Part shown: piece by piece, positions 1 through 8,763 of the stretch
How the letters are laid out: every line of letters begins with the position of its first letter
How positions within the stretch are numbered: position 1 is the first letter of the stretch
Origin: Williamsia sp.
Lineage (GTDB): Bacteria > Actinomycetota > Actinomycetes > Mycobacteriales > Mycobacteriaceae
Assembly: GCF_016462415.1 (NCBI RefSeq)
Contig: NZ_JAEMTF010000011.1
Span: 16,993-64,617 of the forward strand
Length of the DNA stretch: 47,625 nucleotides
Reading direction: 5' to 3'
Notes under the pieces: model-generated
Databases searched by the model: none
The model's input: the letters and a program-made list of their open reading frames with translations, nothing else
Told to the model about the DNA's origin: nothing
Program-made: the position numbers and the translations under genes

Positions 1-836
1 GCGTGATCGCAGGCGTTGGCGGTTCGTCCGGCGAGAGTGGGTCCACCCTTGTAGCCGAAGCGGCTGTCGATGCCGACGTAACTGCCCGGCGGGATCGGCT
101 CGCTGAGGCAGTAGAGGGTGGGGGCCGCGCCGGCGTCGATGTCGTTGGCGAAGCGGTTGGCGACCATCTGGACGCCCTTGTGGAAGGTCGACATCAACGG
201 GGTGTCGGACACGTTCGAGATGTTGGATGCGACCCAACCCGGATGCGTCAGCTGAGAGGCCACCGGCGACCCCGACTCCCGTAGTCGGCGATCGAGCTCG
301 AGCCCCCAGAGCATCACGGCCAGCTTCGACCGGGAGTAGGCGCCCATGATGTTCCACTTCTGCGACCGCAGGTGCAGGTCGTCGAGTCGGATGGTGGCCT
401 GCTTGTGTGCGTCGGAGCCGACGTTGACGATCTGCGAACGGACCCGGGGGAGAAGCAGGTTGGTGAGCGCGAACGGGCCGAGGAAGTTGGTGCCGATCGT
501 TTTCTCGAACCCGTCGGCGGTCTCCTCGCGGTGCTGCGAGACGAGACCGGCGTTGTTGATCAGGATGTCGACGTCGTCGTCGAGACGCTCGGCGAACGCC
601 CGGACCGATGCCAGGTTCGACAGATCGATGTGCGCGACCTCGGTGGACCCGCCGATCTCGGTGGCCCGACGAGCACCCAGTTCGGTGTTGCGGACCGCGA
701 GGATGACGTGTGCGCCCGCGTCGGCGAGGGCACGTGCGGTCGCGAGTCCGACGCCGTTCGTCGCGCCGGTGACGATGATGCGTTGACCGGTGCGGTCGCC
801 GAGGCGAGCCGGGGTCCAGTGCTGATCGGAGGCCAT
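1..836 (-). CDS. Short-chain dehydrogenase/reductase (SDR), 3' end cut by window edge
   Basis: This is an NAD(P)-dependent Rossmann-fold oxidoreductase with unknown substrate. Translating the minus strand from the ATG at 836 gives about 278 residues with no stop before the window edge. The cofactor motif TGATNGVG lies near residues 23-30, the structural NNAG follows, and the catalytic Tyr-Lys pair appears as YSRSK after a conserved Asn/Ser stretch. The C-terminal half (LTHPGWVASNIS) resembles the retinol-dehydrogenase/WW-domain-oxidoreductase-like SDRs common in actinomycetes. Most homologues have about 290-310 residues, so only a short C-terminal piece is missing. The family call is secure; the substrate is not known. 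Confidence 0.85.
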   Translation of the reverse strand, partial: MASDQHWTPARLGDRTGQRIIVTGATNGVGLATARALADAGAHVILAVRNTELGARRATEIGGSTEVAHIDLSNLASVRAFAERLDDDVDILINNAGLVSQHREETADGFEKTIGTNFLGPFALTNLLLPRVRSQIVNVGSDAHKQATIRLDDLHLRSQKWNIMGAYSRSKLAVMLWGLELDRRLRESGSPVASQLTHPGWVASNISNVSDTPLMSTFHKGVQMVANRFANDIDAGAAPTLYCLSEPIPPGSYVGIDSRFGYKGGPTLAGRTANACDH

Positions 837-868
837 CAGCCCAGGGTAGGGCAGCCGGTACGGCCGGC

Positions 869-1291
869 TCAGTCCTTCCAGGGGCCGACGCCGCCGACCT
901 TCTCGATCCGGATGCGGGTGATGTATCCGGGCGGCGCGTCCTGCGGCGGGAAGCCGGAGCCGGCAGGTGCGAGTGAGGCCGCGAGGTCGGACAGGAGCTC
1001 CGGCGCACCGCCCTCGAGGATGTCGGCTGTGCCGTTGATCGCCAGGTAGGGCGTCATGAGGGCCGCAGGGTCTGATCCCAGGATGGTGACCGCGACGCGC
1101 GGGTCGCGGCGGACGTTGCGCACCTTCTGATACACCCCCAGGTGGGCGGTGAGCAGCTCGTCGCCCTCGGGCGTCGAGCGCAGCGCCACCCAGACGACCG
1201 ACACCTGCGGGCCGCCGTCGGGGTTCACAGTCACCAGGGTCGCGTCGGCACCGGATCCGACCAGTGCGCGCGCTGAGTCGTTGAGTCGCAT
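869..1291 (-). CDS. PPOX-class F420-dependent/FMN-binding split-barrel protein
   Basis: A small 140-residue flavin-fold protein, full length for the family. The N-terminus contains LVGSGADATLVTVNPDG, followed by PQVSVVWVAL and then VRRDPRVAVTIL, the usual strand pattern of pyridoxamine-5'-phosphate-oxidase-like split barrels. In actinobacteria many such proteins bind deazaflavin F420 and reduce assorted substrates, but cofactor and substrate cannot be decided here. The ATG at 1291 gives the standard N-terminus (MRLNDSARAL). It lies 32 bp from the SDR gene on the same strand, so the two may be cotranscribed. Confidence 0.8.
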   Translation of the reverse strand: MRLNDSARALVGSGADATLVTVNPDGGPQVSVVWVALRSTPEGDELLTAHLGVYQKVRNVRRDPRVAVTILGSDPAALMTPYLAINGTADILEGGAPELLSDLAASLAPAGSGFPPQDAPPGYITRIRIEKVGGVGPWKD

Positions 1292-1337
1292 GGCACATCC
1301 AAGACCGTCCGACGAGCGGGTATTCCCAACCGTCGAC

Positions 1338-2108
1338 TCAGGTCTGGCAGCGGGTGCAGTGGTAGAGGACCCGTTCCTCGCTGTCGCCCTCGCCCAGGAA
1401 GTCCCGGCTGATCGGCGTACCGCATCGGAAGCATGGCTTACGTCCCCGCCCGTAGACGTAGTAGCGCTTGCCGTTCACGTTCACGCCGGTCGTGGTGCGG
1501 ATGCGTGAACGGTTGGCCTGTAGCAGCCGGTGGCACAAGTCGACCATCGCCGGGATGTCGACGTCGGCGACCTTCCTGCGCGGGTCCACCCCGCGTAGGA
1601 AACAGGCTTCGCAGCGGAAGACGTTGCCGACGCCCGCCATCAGATGCTGGTCGAGCAGCGCCAGGCCGATGGGTCGGTCGGGGTCACGCCTGAGGTTGGC
1701 GATGGCGACGTCGGTGTCCCAGGTCGGACCGAGCAGGTCGGGACCGATGTAGGCCAAGGCGCCGTCGGCGTCGGTGAGCATCTCGCAGATCCCCATCTCG
1801 AAGGCGACCGCCTCGTGGGTGTCGGTGCGCAGCACCAGACGTGCGTGGAACGCGGGTCGACGCCACTTCGTGCCGATCGGATGGACGTGCCACGCCCCCT
1901 CCATCTTCAGATGGGTGTGGATCGAGAGATCGTCGCCGACGTCGATGAGATGGTGCTTGCCCACCGATCGCACCGATTCGACCGTCCGCCCGCTCAGATC
2001 CACCGTGGCGTACCGCGGCACCCGGAACTGGCAGTGCTCGATCACTCTGCCCTCGAACGCCGTACGGACGCGAGCGGCGGCCTGATACACGGAGTCGCCC
2101 TCGGGCAC
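1338..2108 (-). CDS. nei2: Fpg/Nei family DNA glycosylase (endonuclease VIII-like, Nei2 type)
   Basis: A bifunctional base-excision-repair glycosylase/AP lyase that removes oxidised bases. The GTG start at 2108 gives MPEGDS. After Met removal, Pro is the catalytic N-terminal nucleophile and Glu the general acid, as in all Fpg/Nei enzymes. The helix-two-turn-helix region (QHLMAGVGNVFRCEACF) is present, and the C-terminus carries a four-cysteine zinc finger (CFRCGTPI ... YHCTRCQT). Length (256 aa) fits actinobacterial Nei2. The start lies one base after the lhr stop, so nei2 is translationally coupled to lhr. The same lhr-nei neighbourhood occurs in Mycobacterium (from memory, Rv3296-Rv3297). 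Confidence 0.92.
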   Translation of the reverse strand: MPEGDSVYQAAARVRTAFEGRVIEHCQFRVPRYATVDLSGRTVESVRSVGKHHLIDVGDDLSIHTHLKMEGAWHVHPIGTKWRRPAFHARLVLRTDTHEAVAFEMGICEMLTDADGALAYIGPDLLGPTWDTDVAIANLRRDPDRPIGLALLDQHLMAGVGNVFRCEACFLRGVDPRRKVADVDIPAMVDLCHRLLQANRSRIRTTTGVNVNGKRYYVYGRGRKPCFRCGTPISRDFLGEGDSEERVLYHCTRCQT

Positions 2109-2109
2109 C

Positions 2110-5100
2110 TCAGCGCACCATATGCCGCAGTCGGATGCCCCGGGGTGTCGCCGTGAACCCGGATTCGGTGAGTGCCGTGGCGAGATCGGTACCGAAGATC
2201 GCGTCGCCGTCGACCCGCTCGATCAACAGTCGGCTGACTCCACCGGATCGGACGGTGGCCGCGAGTGCGGTCGCGGCGGGGACGAGGTCGGCGGCACGGT
2301 CACCGAAGGTCAGGACCGTCTTGCCGCCACGCTCGACGAACAGCGTCAGACGGCCGTCCACGAGCACGACCAGAGCGCCCGGTTTGCGACCGGGGCGGTG
2401 CCCGGCGTTCTCGGTGTTCGTCGACTCCGGCCACGGCAACGCCGCACCGAACGGATTGGCGGGGTCGGTGGCGGCGAGCACGGTCGTGTTCTGCGGGCCG
2501 CCGCGATCATCGGTCGCGTCCTCGGTGTGCTCGCGCAACGCGTCCACGGTGCCGGTCGCCGCGAACTGTGCGCCGCCGAGACCGTCGATGTAGTACCCGC
2601 GCCGGACCTTCCCGCTGTCCTCGAAACCGCTGAGCGCTTTGTAGATTCGCGCGAACCCGCCCAGCACACCCTCGTTGCTCACCGAACCCTTGGTGACGAC
2701 GCCATACCGCTCGAGCAGCTGCTCGCAGATCCCGTGCGTCGACACCGTCGGGTCCTCGACCCGGGCGTCGAGTGCGAACCACCGGCCGGAGACGGTGGGA
2801 GGTGTCTGACGCAACGACATCTGCGACTCGCTGAGGTACCGGGTCGAGAGCCGGTGCCCACGCAGCCGCGGTGCCCGGCCGCGGCTGCGATGCGCGGGCG
2901 TACCGCGTGGTGTGCCCGGCGACTTCCGCGGGCTGAGCAACGCACGTACCGGCGCGAAGGTGTCGTTGCTGATCTGACCGGCCCACACCAGGTCCCACAG
3001 GGCGCGCTCGATGTCGGCGTCAGCGGGAACGGGACCGTCATCCGTGGTCGCGGGGACGAGCTGACGGAACTGGTACGCACCACCGTGTTCGAGGTGTCCG
3101 AGCAGTCCGCGGTGGACCTCGGTGACATCGATCTCGGCGGGTTCGGGGAGGGTCAGCGGCGCGAGGTCGGTGGGATGCAGGCTGATCCAGCCGTCGGCGG
3201 TGCCGAGTCGGCCGTGCCCGGCCCACGCCACCTCGCCGCTCGACATGAGCTCGTCGAGCATGCCCGGTCGGTAGTCGGCGACCCGGGCGGGCAGGATCAG
3301 CGACTCCCACGCCGAGGCCGGGATGGGCACACCCGCGAGCTGGTCGATCACGGTGGCCACACCGTCCGCGCCGCGCAGCGGCTTACGGGACCCGCTCGCC
3401 TGCGGGTCGGACGGCCGAAGGTGCTGCCAGTCGAGCAGGAAACGCGAGAACGCGTCCACCGAGACCGGGGCGATCTCGGCGCGACTCGCGGCGAGCGAGC
3501 CCCGGCGGATCTGTGCGAGCACCTCGGTGTTGCACCACTGCTGGGCGTCGGGTGTGGTGTCGGCCGGCTCCGGGCGGAAGTCACCCTCGATGACCCGACG
3601 CTCGGATGCCAACCGGCGCAGGGTGTCCCGGACGACGGCGACCGGGATGCCGATCGAGCTCGAGGCCTCGGCCACCGTGAACGGCCCGTGTGTACGGGCG
3701 AAGCGTGCGACGAGGTCACCGACCGGGTCGGGCACCGGTTCGCTGAACGCGGCCGGGACACCGAGGGGCGCCGGGATGCCGAGCGCGTCGCGCAGGCGGG
3801 CGGTGTCCTCGATGGCCGCCCACAGGACCGCTCCGGCGTGGTTGACCGAGATGACCCGGTTGGTCAGCTGCAGGTTCTCGACCAGCTCCCGCGGGCCGGC
3901 GGGGGAGTCCTCCGTCGTGAACCGCTCGGCGATCTGCTCGTCGGTGAGCGGTCCGAGCCATCGCAGCAGGTCGGCAATTCCCTCGGCGTCATGGGCGCGC
4001 CGATCCGGATGGATGCGTTGGAGTTTGGCCTCGACGTCGGCGATGACGGCGGGGTCGAGCAGTTCGCGAAGGTCGACACGTCCGAGGAGCTGGGCCAACA
4101 GGGCGGTGTCCAACGACAACGCCGCAGCACGCCGCTCGGCCAGCGGGGCGTCGTCGGCGTACATGAAGGCGCCGACGTAACCGAACAGCAGCGACGCCGC
4201 CAGCGGTGAGGGCGAGTCGGTCTCGGTCTCGACGATGCGGATCTTCCGGGTCGAGATCCCGGTGAGCAGGTCGGTGAGCGCGGGCAGGTCGTAGACATCC
4301 TGTAGGCACTCGCGCATGGTCTCGAGGATGATCGGGAACTGCGGGAACTTGGCTGCGACGGACAGCAACTGGGCGCTGCGCTGCCGCTGCTGCCACAGGG
4401 GCGCGCGCTTGCCGGGGTTGCGGCGGGGGAGCAGCAGCGCTCGTGCCGCGCACTCGCGGAATCGGCTGGCGAACATCGCCGACCCGCCGAGCTCCTCGGT
4501 GACGATGTCCTCGATCTCGTCGGGGTCGATCACGAACAGTGATGCGCCGGGCGGATCGTCGTCGGTGTCGGGCAGGCGCACGATGATGCCGTCGTCGGAG
4601 GCGGTGGTGGCGCCGTCGAGACCGAGACGATCGCGCAGCCGTGCACCGATGGCACTGGCCCACGGCGCGTGGACGCGCAGGCCGTAGGGGGAGTGCAGGA
4701 TTACCCGCCAGTCACCGAGTTCGTCGCGGAACCGCTCGACCACCAGGGTGCGGTCGGTGGGGAGATGGCCGGTCGCGTCGCGCTGTTCGGCGACGAGGGT
4801 GCGCAGGTTGTCCCGCGCGTACTCGGTCAGCCCGAGCTCGCGTGCACGGTCCTCGAGCACGGTGGACGTACCCGAACTGAGGTCGTCGGCTATCTCGCCC
4901 ATGAACTTGCCGATCGCGGCACCGAGCTCGCTGGGCCGACCGACCGCGTCGCCGATCCAGAACGGCAGCCGGCCGGGGGACCCGAACGCCGGTGACACCA
5001 GCACGCGGTCGTGGGTGATGTCCTCGATGCGCCAACTCGACGCGCCGAGCGCGAACACGTCGCCCACGCGGGACTCGTAGACCATCTCCTCGTCGAGTTC

Positions 5101-6816
5101 GCCGACGCGCGTTCCCTTCTCGCCGACCATGAACACGGCGAACATGCCGCGGTCGGGGATGGAACCGCCCGAGGTCACGGCGAGACGCTGCGCGCCGGGA
5201 CGACCGGTGATCGTCGACGCGTCGCGATCCCAGACGACGCGGGGCCGCAATTCGGCGAACTCGTCGGAGGGATAGCGCCCCGACAGCAGGTCGAGGGTTG
5301 CCTCGTATGCCGACCGGGGCAGCGTCTTGTACGGCGCGGAGCGGCGCACGGTCTCGAACCAGGCCTCGACATCGAGGACGTCGACGGCGCTGGCCGCCAC
5401 GGTGTGCTGGGCGAGGATGTCGAGCGGGTTGGCCGGCACCGCGATCTCCTCTATCAGCCCGTCGCGCATGCGGGAGACCGCGACCGTGCTGTGGATGAGG
5501 TCGGCGCGGTGTTTCGGGAAGAGCACGCCCTTGCTGATCTCACCGACCTGGTGACCGGCACGACCCACCCGCTGCAGGCCGCTGGCCACCGACGGCGGTG
5601 TCTCGACCTGGATGACGAGATCGACCGCCCCCATGTCGATGCCGAGTTCCAGCGAGCTGGTCGCCACGACACAGCGCAGCCGACCGGCCTTGAGGTCGTC
5701 CTCGATGAGCGCGCGCTGCTCCTTCGACACCGACCCGTGGTGGGCACGGGCGAGCAGCGGTTCGGCGCCGGAGCTGGCGCCGCTGCCCATCACGTAGGCG
5801 GGTGCCCCACCGGGGACCGCTGCGTTGGGGCCCTTCTCGACGGGGTCGCCGATCCGCTCGGCGTGGATCTCGTTGAGCCGGGCGGTGAGCCGCTCGGACA
5901 ATCGTCGTGAGTTGGTGAACACGATCGTGGACCGGTTCGTCTCGATCAGGTCGACGATGCCGTTCTCCACGTACGGCCACAGCGAGCCCGCCGTGGGTGC
6001 GGTCTCGTCGTCGAACTCACCCACCCCGGGCGGGGCGGGGATGTTGGCCATGTCCGGGACCGGGACGTCGACCCGCAGATCGAACGTCTTCGCCGCGGGT
6101 GGCGAGACGATGGTGCACGGAGCGGCGCCGGCCAGGAACCCGGCGACGCGGTCGGCGGGGCGGACCGTCGCGGAGAGACCGATGCGCTGGACGGGCGCGG
6201 GCAGCAGGTCGTCGAGACGTTCCAGCGACAACGCGAGATGCGTGCCCCGCTTCGTGGCCGCGACGGCGTGCACCTCGTCGACGATGACGGTGTGCACCGA
6301 CGTCAACGTCTCGCGCGCCGAGGACGTCAGCATCAGGAACAACGACTCCGGCGTCGTGATGAGGATGTCCGGCGGCGTCCGCAGCAGCAGCCGACGCTGC
6401 GCGGTGGGGGTGTCGCCGGACCGCACGCCCACGGTGATGTCGGGCGCGGGCAGGCCCAGCGCGACCGCCGACCGCGTGATCCCCGCCAACGGCGCCCGCA
6501 GGTTGCGCTCGACGTCGACCGCCAGCGCCTTCAGCGGCGAGATGTAGAGCACCGTGGTCCCGGTGCGGGACGGCGCGTCGGGCGCTCCCGGTGTCGGTGC
6601 GGCGTGTTCGGAGGCGAGGCGGTCGAGTGCCCAGAGGAACGCCGAGAGGGTCTTTCCGGAGCCGGTCGGCGCCACCACCAGCGTGTGGGCGCCGTCGGCG
6701 ATCGCGTTCCACGCCCCGATCTGCGCCGGGGTCGGCGCCGTGAACGCCCCGGTGAACCAGTCGCGGGTGGGCGCGCTGAACCGCGCGAGCACATCGGCAG
6801 CGACGGTGGTGGTCAT
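2110..6816 (-). CDS. lhr: ATP-dependent helicase Lhr (large helicase-related protein)
   Basis: A very large superfamily-2 DNA/RNA-DNA helicase of 1568 residues, the usual size of bacterial long-form Lhr. Walker A is APTGSGKT (residues 49-56), the DEAH-box variant is DEVH (180-183), and the second RecA domain carries VVATSSLELGIDMG and the QRVGRAGHQ motif VI. These are followed by the winged-helix/beta-barrel Lhr core and a long C-terminal domain. An in-frame start lies 14 codons upstream, but MTTTVAADVL at 6816 matches the expected N-terminus. The gene is cotranscribed with nei2, consistent with a DNA-repair role (family members are induced by DNA damage in mycobacteria). It is divergent from the cobalamin-riboswitch operon. 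Confidence 0.95.
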   Translation of the reverse strand: MTTTVAADVLARFSAPTRDWFTGAFTAPTPAQIGAWNAIADGAHTLVVAPTGSGKTLSAFLWALDRLASEHAAPTPGAPDAPSRTGTTVLYISPLKALAVDVERNLRAPLAGITRSAVALGLPAPDITVGVRSGDTPTAQRRLLLRTPPDILITTPESLFLMLTSSARETLTSVHTVIVDEVHAVAATKRGTHLALSLERLDDLLPAPVQRIGLSATVRPADRVAGFLAGAAPCTIVSPPAAKTFDLRVDVPVPDMANIPAPPGVGEFDDETAPTAGSLWPYVENGIVDLIETNRSTIVFTNSRRLSERLTARLNEIHAERIGDPVEKGPNAAVPGGAPAYVMGSGASSGAEPLLARAHHGSVSKEQRALIEDDLKAGRLRCVVATSSLELGIDMGAVDLVIQVETPPSVASGLQRVGRAGHQVGEISKGVLFPKHRADLIHSTVAVSRMRDGLIEEIAVPANPLDILAQHTVAASAVDVLDVEAWFETVRRSAPYKTLPRSAYEATLDLLSGRYPSDEFAELRPRVVWDRDASTITGRPGAQRLAVTSGGSIPDRGMFAVFMVGEKGTRVGELDEEMVYESRVGDVFALGASSWRIEDITHDRVLVSPAFGSPGRLPFWIGDAVGRPSELGAAIGKFMGEIADDLSSGTSTVLEDRARELGLTEYARDNLRTLVAEQRDATGHLPTDRTLVVERFRDELGDWRVILHSPYGLRVHAPWASAIGARLRDRLGLDGATTASDDGIIVRLPDTDDDPPGASLFVIDPDEIEDIVTEELGGSAMFASRFRECAARALLLPRRNPGKRAPLWQQRQRSAQLLSVAAKFPQFPIILETMRECLQDVYDLPALTDLLTGISTRKIRIVETETDSPSPLAASLLFGYVGAFMYADDAPLAERRAAALSLDTALLAQLLGRVDLRELLDPAVIADVEAKLQRIHPDRRAHDAEGIADLLRWLGPLTDEQIAERFTTEDSPAGPRELVENLQLTNRVISVNHAGAVLWAAIEDTARLRDALGIPAPLGVPAAFSEPVPDPVGDLVARFARTHGPFTVAEASSSIGIPVAVVRDTLRRLASERRVIEGDFRPEPADTTPDAQQWCNTEVLAQIRRGSLAASRAEIAPVSVDAFSRFLLDWQHLRPSDPQASGSRKPLRGADGVATVIDQLAGVPIPASAWESLILPARVADYRPGMLDELMSSGEVAWAGHGRLGTADGWISLHPTDLAPLTLPEPAEIDVTEVHRGLLGHLEHGGAYQFRQLVPATTDDGPVPADADIERALWDLVWAGQISNDTFAPVRALLSPRKSPGTPRGTPAHRSRGRAPRLRGHRLSTRYLSESQMSLRQTPPTVSGRWFALDARVEDPTVSTHGICEQLLERYGVVTKGSVSNEGVLGGFARIYKALSGFEDSGKVRRGYYIDGLGGAQFAATGTVDALREHTEDATDDRGGPQNTTVLAATDPANPFGAALPWPESTNTENAGHRPGRKPGALVVLVDGRLTLFVERGGKTVLTFGDRAADLVPAATALAATVRSGGVSRLLIERVDGDAIFGTDLATALTESGFTATPRGIRLRHMVR

Positions 6817-6889
6817 CGGTCCATGATCCACCACACCTCCGACAACTCTCCGTCTCACCGGGTGACGCGTATTGACCAGCGGTGATGGT

Positions 6890-7040
6890 CGGCAATACAG
6901 TCATGCGAGCTGTGCGCGGGGAACCCGGTGAGAATCCGGGACGGTCGCGCCACTGTGAGATCACCCGAGCGGTGAACGAGTCAGGTAACCGACGCACGGC
7001 ACACATCACCCCCACGACACGGGACGCGCAATCCCGTAGA
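6890..7040 (+). promoter_or_regulatory. Cobalamin (adenosylcobalamin-type) riboswitch
   Basis: The leader of cbtB holds the conserved cobalamin-riboswitch core. At 6918-6941 the GGGAA-GGTG-AA-CC pattern is followed by ACGG and GCCACTGT (6949-6956). Further down, GAGTCAGG-AACCGAC (6978-6993) is the conserved 3' element of the aptamer. Just before the ribosome binding site, 7019-7024 (ACGGGA) pairs with 7032-7037 (TCCCGT), a hairpin well placed to control access to GAGGAG at 7038-7043. This suggests cobalamin shuts off cobalt uptake by blocking translation. The 5' limit of the aptamer is approximate. Confidence 0.92.
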
Positions 7041-7048
7041 GGAGCTCC

Positions 7049-7291
7049 ATGTCGAACGCATCTGTCGCCACCGCGAACCGCCGGGCCGTCCCCGGCTCGC
7101 TGGTTCTCGACACCCCGGACATCTCGGTGGTCAACACCGCGCTGTGGCTCACCGCCACCACCGCCGTCGCGGCGCTGGCCTACTACTTCCTCGGGTACGA
7201 CCAGGGCGCCGTGTCGGTGTTCGGCGCCGACACCCACGTGCACGAGTTCGTCCACGACGCCCGTCACTTCCTCGGCTTCCCCTGCCACTGA
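7049..7291 (+). CDS. cbtB: CbtB, small subunit of cobalt transporter
   Basis: An 80-residue membrane protein with one hydrophobic helix (TALWLTATTAVAALAYYFLG) and a histidine-rich tail (HVHEFVHDARHFLGFPCH), the hallmark of CbtB. The tail probably binds Co2+ on the periplasmic side. It is preceded by a good Shine-Dalgarno (GAGGAG) and the cobalamin riboswitch, as expected for B12-regulated cobalt import, and is followed by cbtA 39 bp downstream. Family length is 60-80 residues, so it is complete. Confidence 0.92.
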   Translation: MSNASVATANRRAVPGSLVLDTPDISVVNTALWLTATTAVAALAYYFLGYDQGAVSVFGADTHVHEFVHDARHFLGFPCH

Positions 7292-7330
7292 GCACCTGAC
7301 CGCCTCACAGCGAAGGAAGTCGACAACTCC

Positions 7331-8140
7331 ATGGAGAAGAAATTCATCGGCGCCGGACTCATCTCGGGTCTGGTCGCCGGATTGTTCGCGTTCGTGTTCG
7401 CTCGGATCTTCATCGAGCCGCAGGTGGCCAAGGCCATCGATTACGAGGGTGGCCGCAGCGCCGCCGAGGAGATGCTCGCAGGGGAGCACGGAGCCCACGA
7501 GCACGGTGAGGTGTTCACCCGCTCGGTGCAGGAGAACATCGGTGCCGGCGTCGGCTCGATCGTCTTCGGACTGGCCATGGGCGCCGTCTTCGCGGTGATC
7601 TTCACCGTGCTGTGGGCCTACGTCGGTCGCCGGTACCCCTCGGTCGATCCCCGTCTCGTCGCCGGTCTGCTGGCGTTCGGCGGGTTCATCGCGGTGTACC
7701 TCGTGCCGTTCGGCAAGTACCCGGCCAACCCGCCCGCCGTCGGCAACGACGACACCATCGGTTCGCGCAGCGGGTCCTACCTGACGATGACGCTGGTGTC
7801 GTTGGTCGTCGCGATCGCCGCAGTGGTCCTGGCGTTCTGGCTTCTGCCCCGCATCGGCGGTCTCTACGCGCTGATCGTGTCGGCGGTCGGATATCTCGCC
7901 GTCGTCGGCGTCGCGATGGCGTTGCTGCCGAGCTTCGACGAGGTGCCCACGGCCCTGAAGTCCGCTGACGGCACGATCGTGTTCCCGGGCTTCCCCGGTG
8001 ACGTCGTCGGCACGTTCCGTTTCTACTCGATCGCCAACCAGATGATCCTGTGGACGGTGCTCGGACTGGTCTTCGCGGTCGTGCTCACGCGACTGGCGAC
8101 GCGCCGCACCACACAGGCGGCCGCGGAGTCGCTTCGCTGA
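7331..8140 (+). CDS. cbtA: CbtA, membrane component of cobalt transporter
   Basis: A 269-residue integral membrane protein with about five to six transmembrane segments. It opens with FIGAGLISGLVAGLFAFVFA, has a His/Glu-rich loop (EHGAHEHGE, near residues 56-64), and ends with a hydrophobic helix before LTRLATRRTT. This layout, together with the preceding cbtB and the cobalamin riboswitch, identifies CbtA of the CbtAB cobalt uptake system. The TGA at 8138-8140 overlaps the likely start of the following gene. Confidence 0.9.
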   Translation: MEKKFIGAGLISGLVAGLFAFVFARIFIEPQVAKAIDYEGGRSAAEEMLAGEHGAHEHGEVFTRSVQENIGAGVGSIVFGLAMGAVFAVIFTVLWAYVGRRYPSVDPRLVAGLLAFGGFIAVYLVPFGKYPANPPAVGNDDTIGSRSGSYLTMTLVSLVVAIAAVVLAFWLLPRIGGLYALIVSAVGYLAVVGVAMALLPSFDEVPTALKSADGTIVFPGFPGDVVGTFRFYSIANQMILWTVLGLVFAVVLTRLATRRTTQAAAESLR

Positions 8141-8697
8141 CCGTCCGGGTCATCGCCGCCGGACGGACGGGTCCCAATCGGGACCTGCGGTTCGGATCGG
8201 AACACCACGACCTCGACGAGACCGGCCGGCGCGACTGCCGCCGGCTCGTCGAGGCTCCGGCGGTCCAGTCGGAGGGTGGGCCGGCGTTCTGCGGTCCGGA
8301 GGCGTCGGTGGTACAGACCGCCGCCGTTCTCGGCATCGAGGCCACCGTCGACCCCGGTCTGCGGTCGCTGGATCTGGGGCGCTGGCACGGGCGAGCACCC
8401 GAGGACATCCCCGTCGGCGAACTGCGCGACTGGTTCACCGACATCACCTCGGTGCCCCACGGCGGCGAGAGCATCGCGGATTTCGTTGCGCGCATCGGTG
8501 ATTGGTTCGACGCGACCCGGGGATCGGAGATGGTTCTCGTGGTCTCGATGCCGGTTGCGCAGGCCGTCGTCGCGTACGCCCGGCACCGCGGCCCGGATGA
8601 TTACTGGTCCATCGAGGTGGAACCGGCCTCCGAGCGCACCGTGTCACTGCCACTGGACAGTGGCGGGGATCGGTGTCACTCTGATACACAGAAATGA
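8137..8697 (+). CDS. Degenerate histidine-phosphatase-fold protein (probable pseudoenzyme), CbtA-linked
   Basis: The frame matches the phosphoglycerate-mutase/histidine-phosphatase superfamily, but the catalytic residues are gone. The usual VRHGET reads IAAGRT, so the phospho-accepting His is Ala. The distal VSHGG reads VSMPV, so the second His is Met. The arginine of the SSPLxRAxxTA segment is also missing (CGPEASVVQTA). The flanking fold signatures LRSLDLGRWHG and PHGGESIADFVARIGDW remain. Known members such as CobC act in cobalamin synthesis, which fits the riboswitch operon, but this copy is unlikely to be a phosphatase. The start is uncertain. The domain begins at a CTG (8137) that overlaps the cbtA stop as CTGA; the nearest in-frame ATG/GTG/TTG is the ATG at 8050, inside cbtA. 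Confidence 0.75.
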   Translation: MTVRVIAAGRTGPNRDLRFGSEHHDLDETGRRDCRRLVEAPAVQSEGGPAFCGPEASVVQTAAVLGIEATVDPGLRSLDLGRWHGRAPEDIPVGELRDWFTDITSVPHGGESIADFVARIGDWFDATRGSEMVLVVSMPVAQAVVAYARHRGPDDYWSIEVEPASERTVSLPLDSGGDRCHSDTQK

Positions 8698-8720
8698 AGC
8701 AAGTTTCACTTTTTGTTTCA
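8649..8720 (+). promoter_or_regulatory. Putative regulatory region upstream of the acyl-CoA dehydrogenase
   Basis: A perfect 7-bp inverted repeat (GCCACTG at 8649-8655, CAGTGGC at 8658-8664) lies in the 3' end of the preceding gene. It is followed by a locally AT-rich stretch with the inverted repeat TGAA-N6-TTCA (8695-8708) and a second TTTCA copy near 8715. This could be an operator or promoter for the fatty-acid gene that follows. No regulator is encoded nearby, so this rests on pattern alone. Confidence 0.3.
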
Positions 8721-8763
8721 TCGATGCCCATCAGTGACGCCATCAGCGCCGGAGGAATGCCCC

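Noticed and set aside
2122-4209. Long plus-strand open frame of 695 codons opposite lhr
   Set aside because: It is antisense to the well-supported lhr gene, has the low-complexity Arg/Gly/Asp composition typical of antisense frames in GC-rich DNA, and shows no domain.
6017-7504. Minus-strand open frame of 495 codons over the riboswitch, cbtB and the lhr start
   Set aside because: It crosses a riboswitch and two genes, has no homology, and its codon composition is that of a shadow frame.
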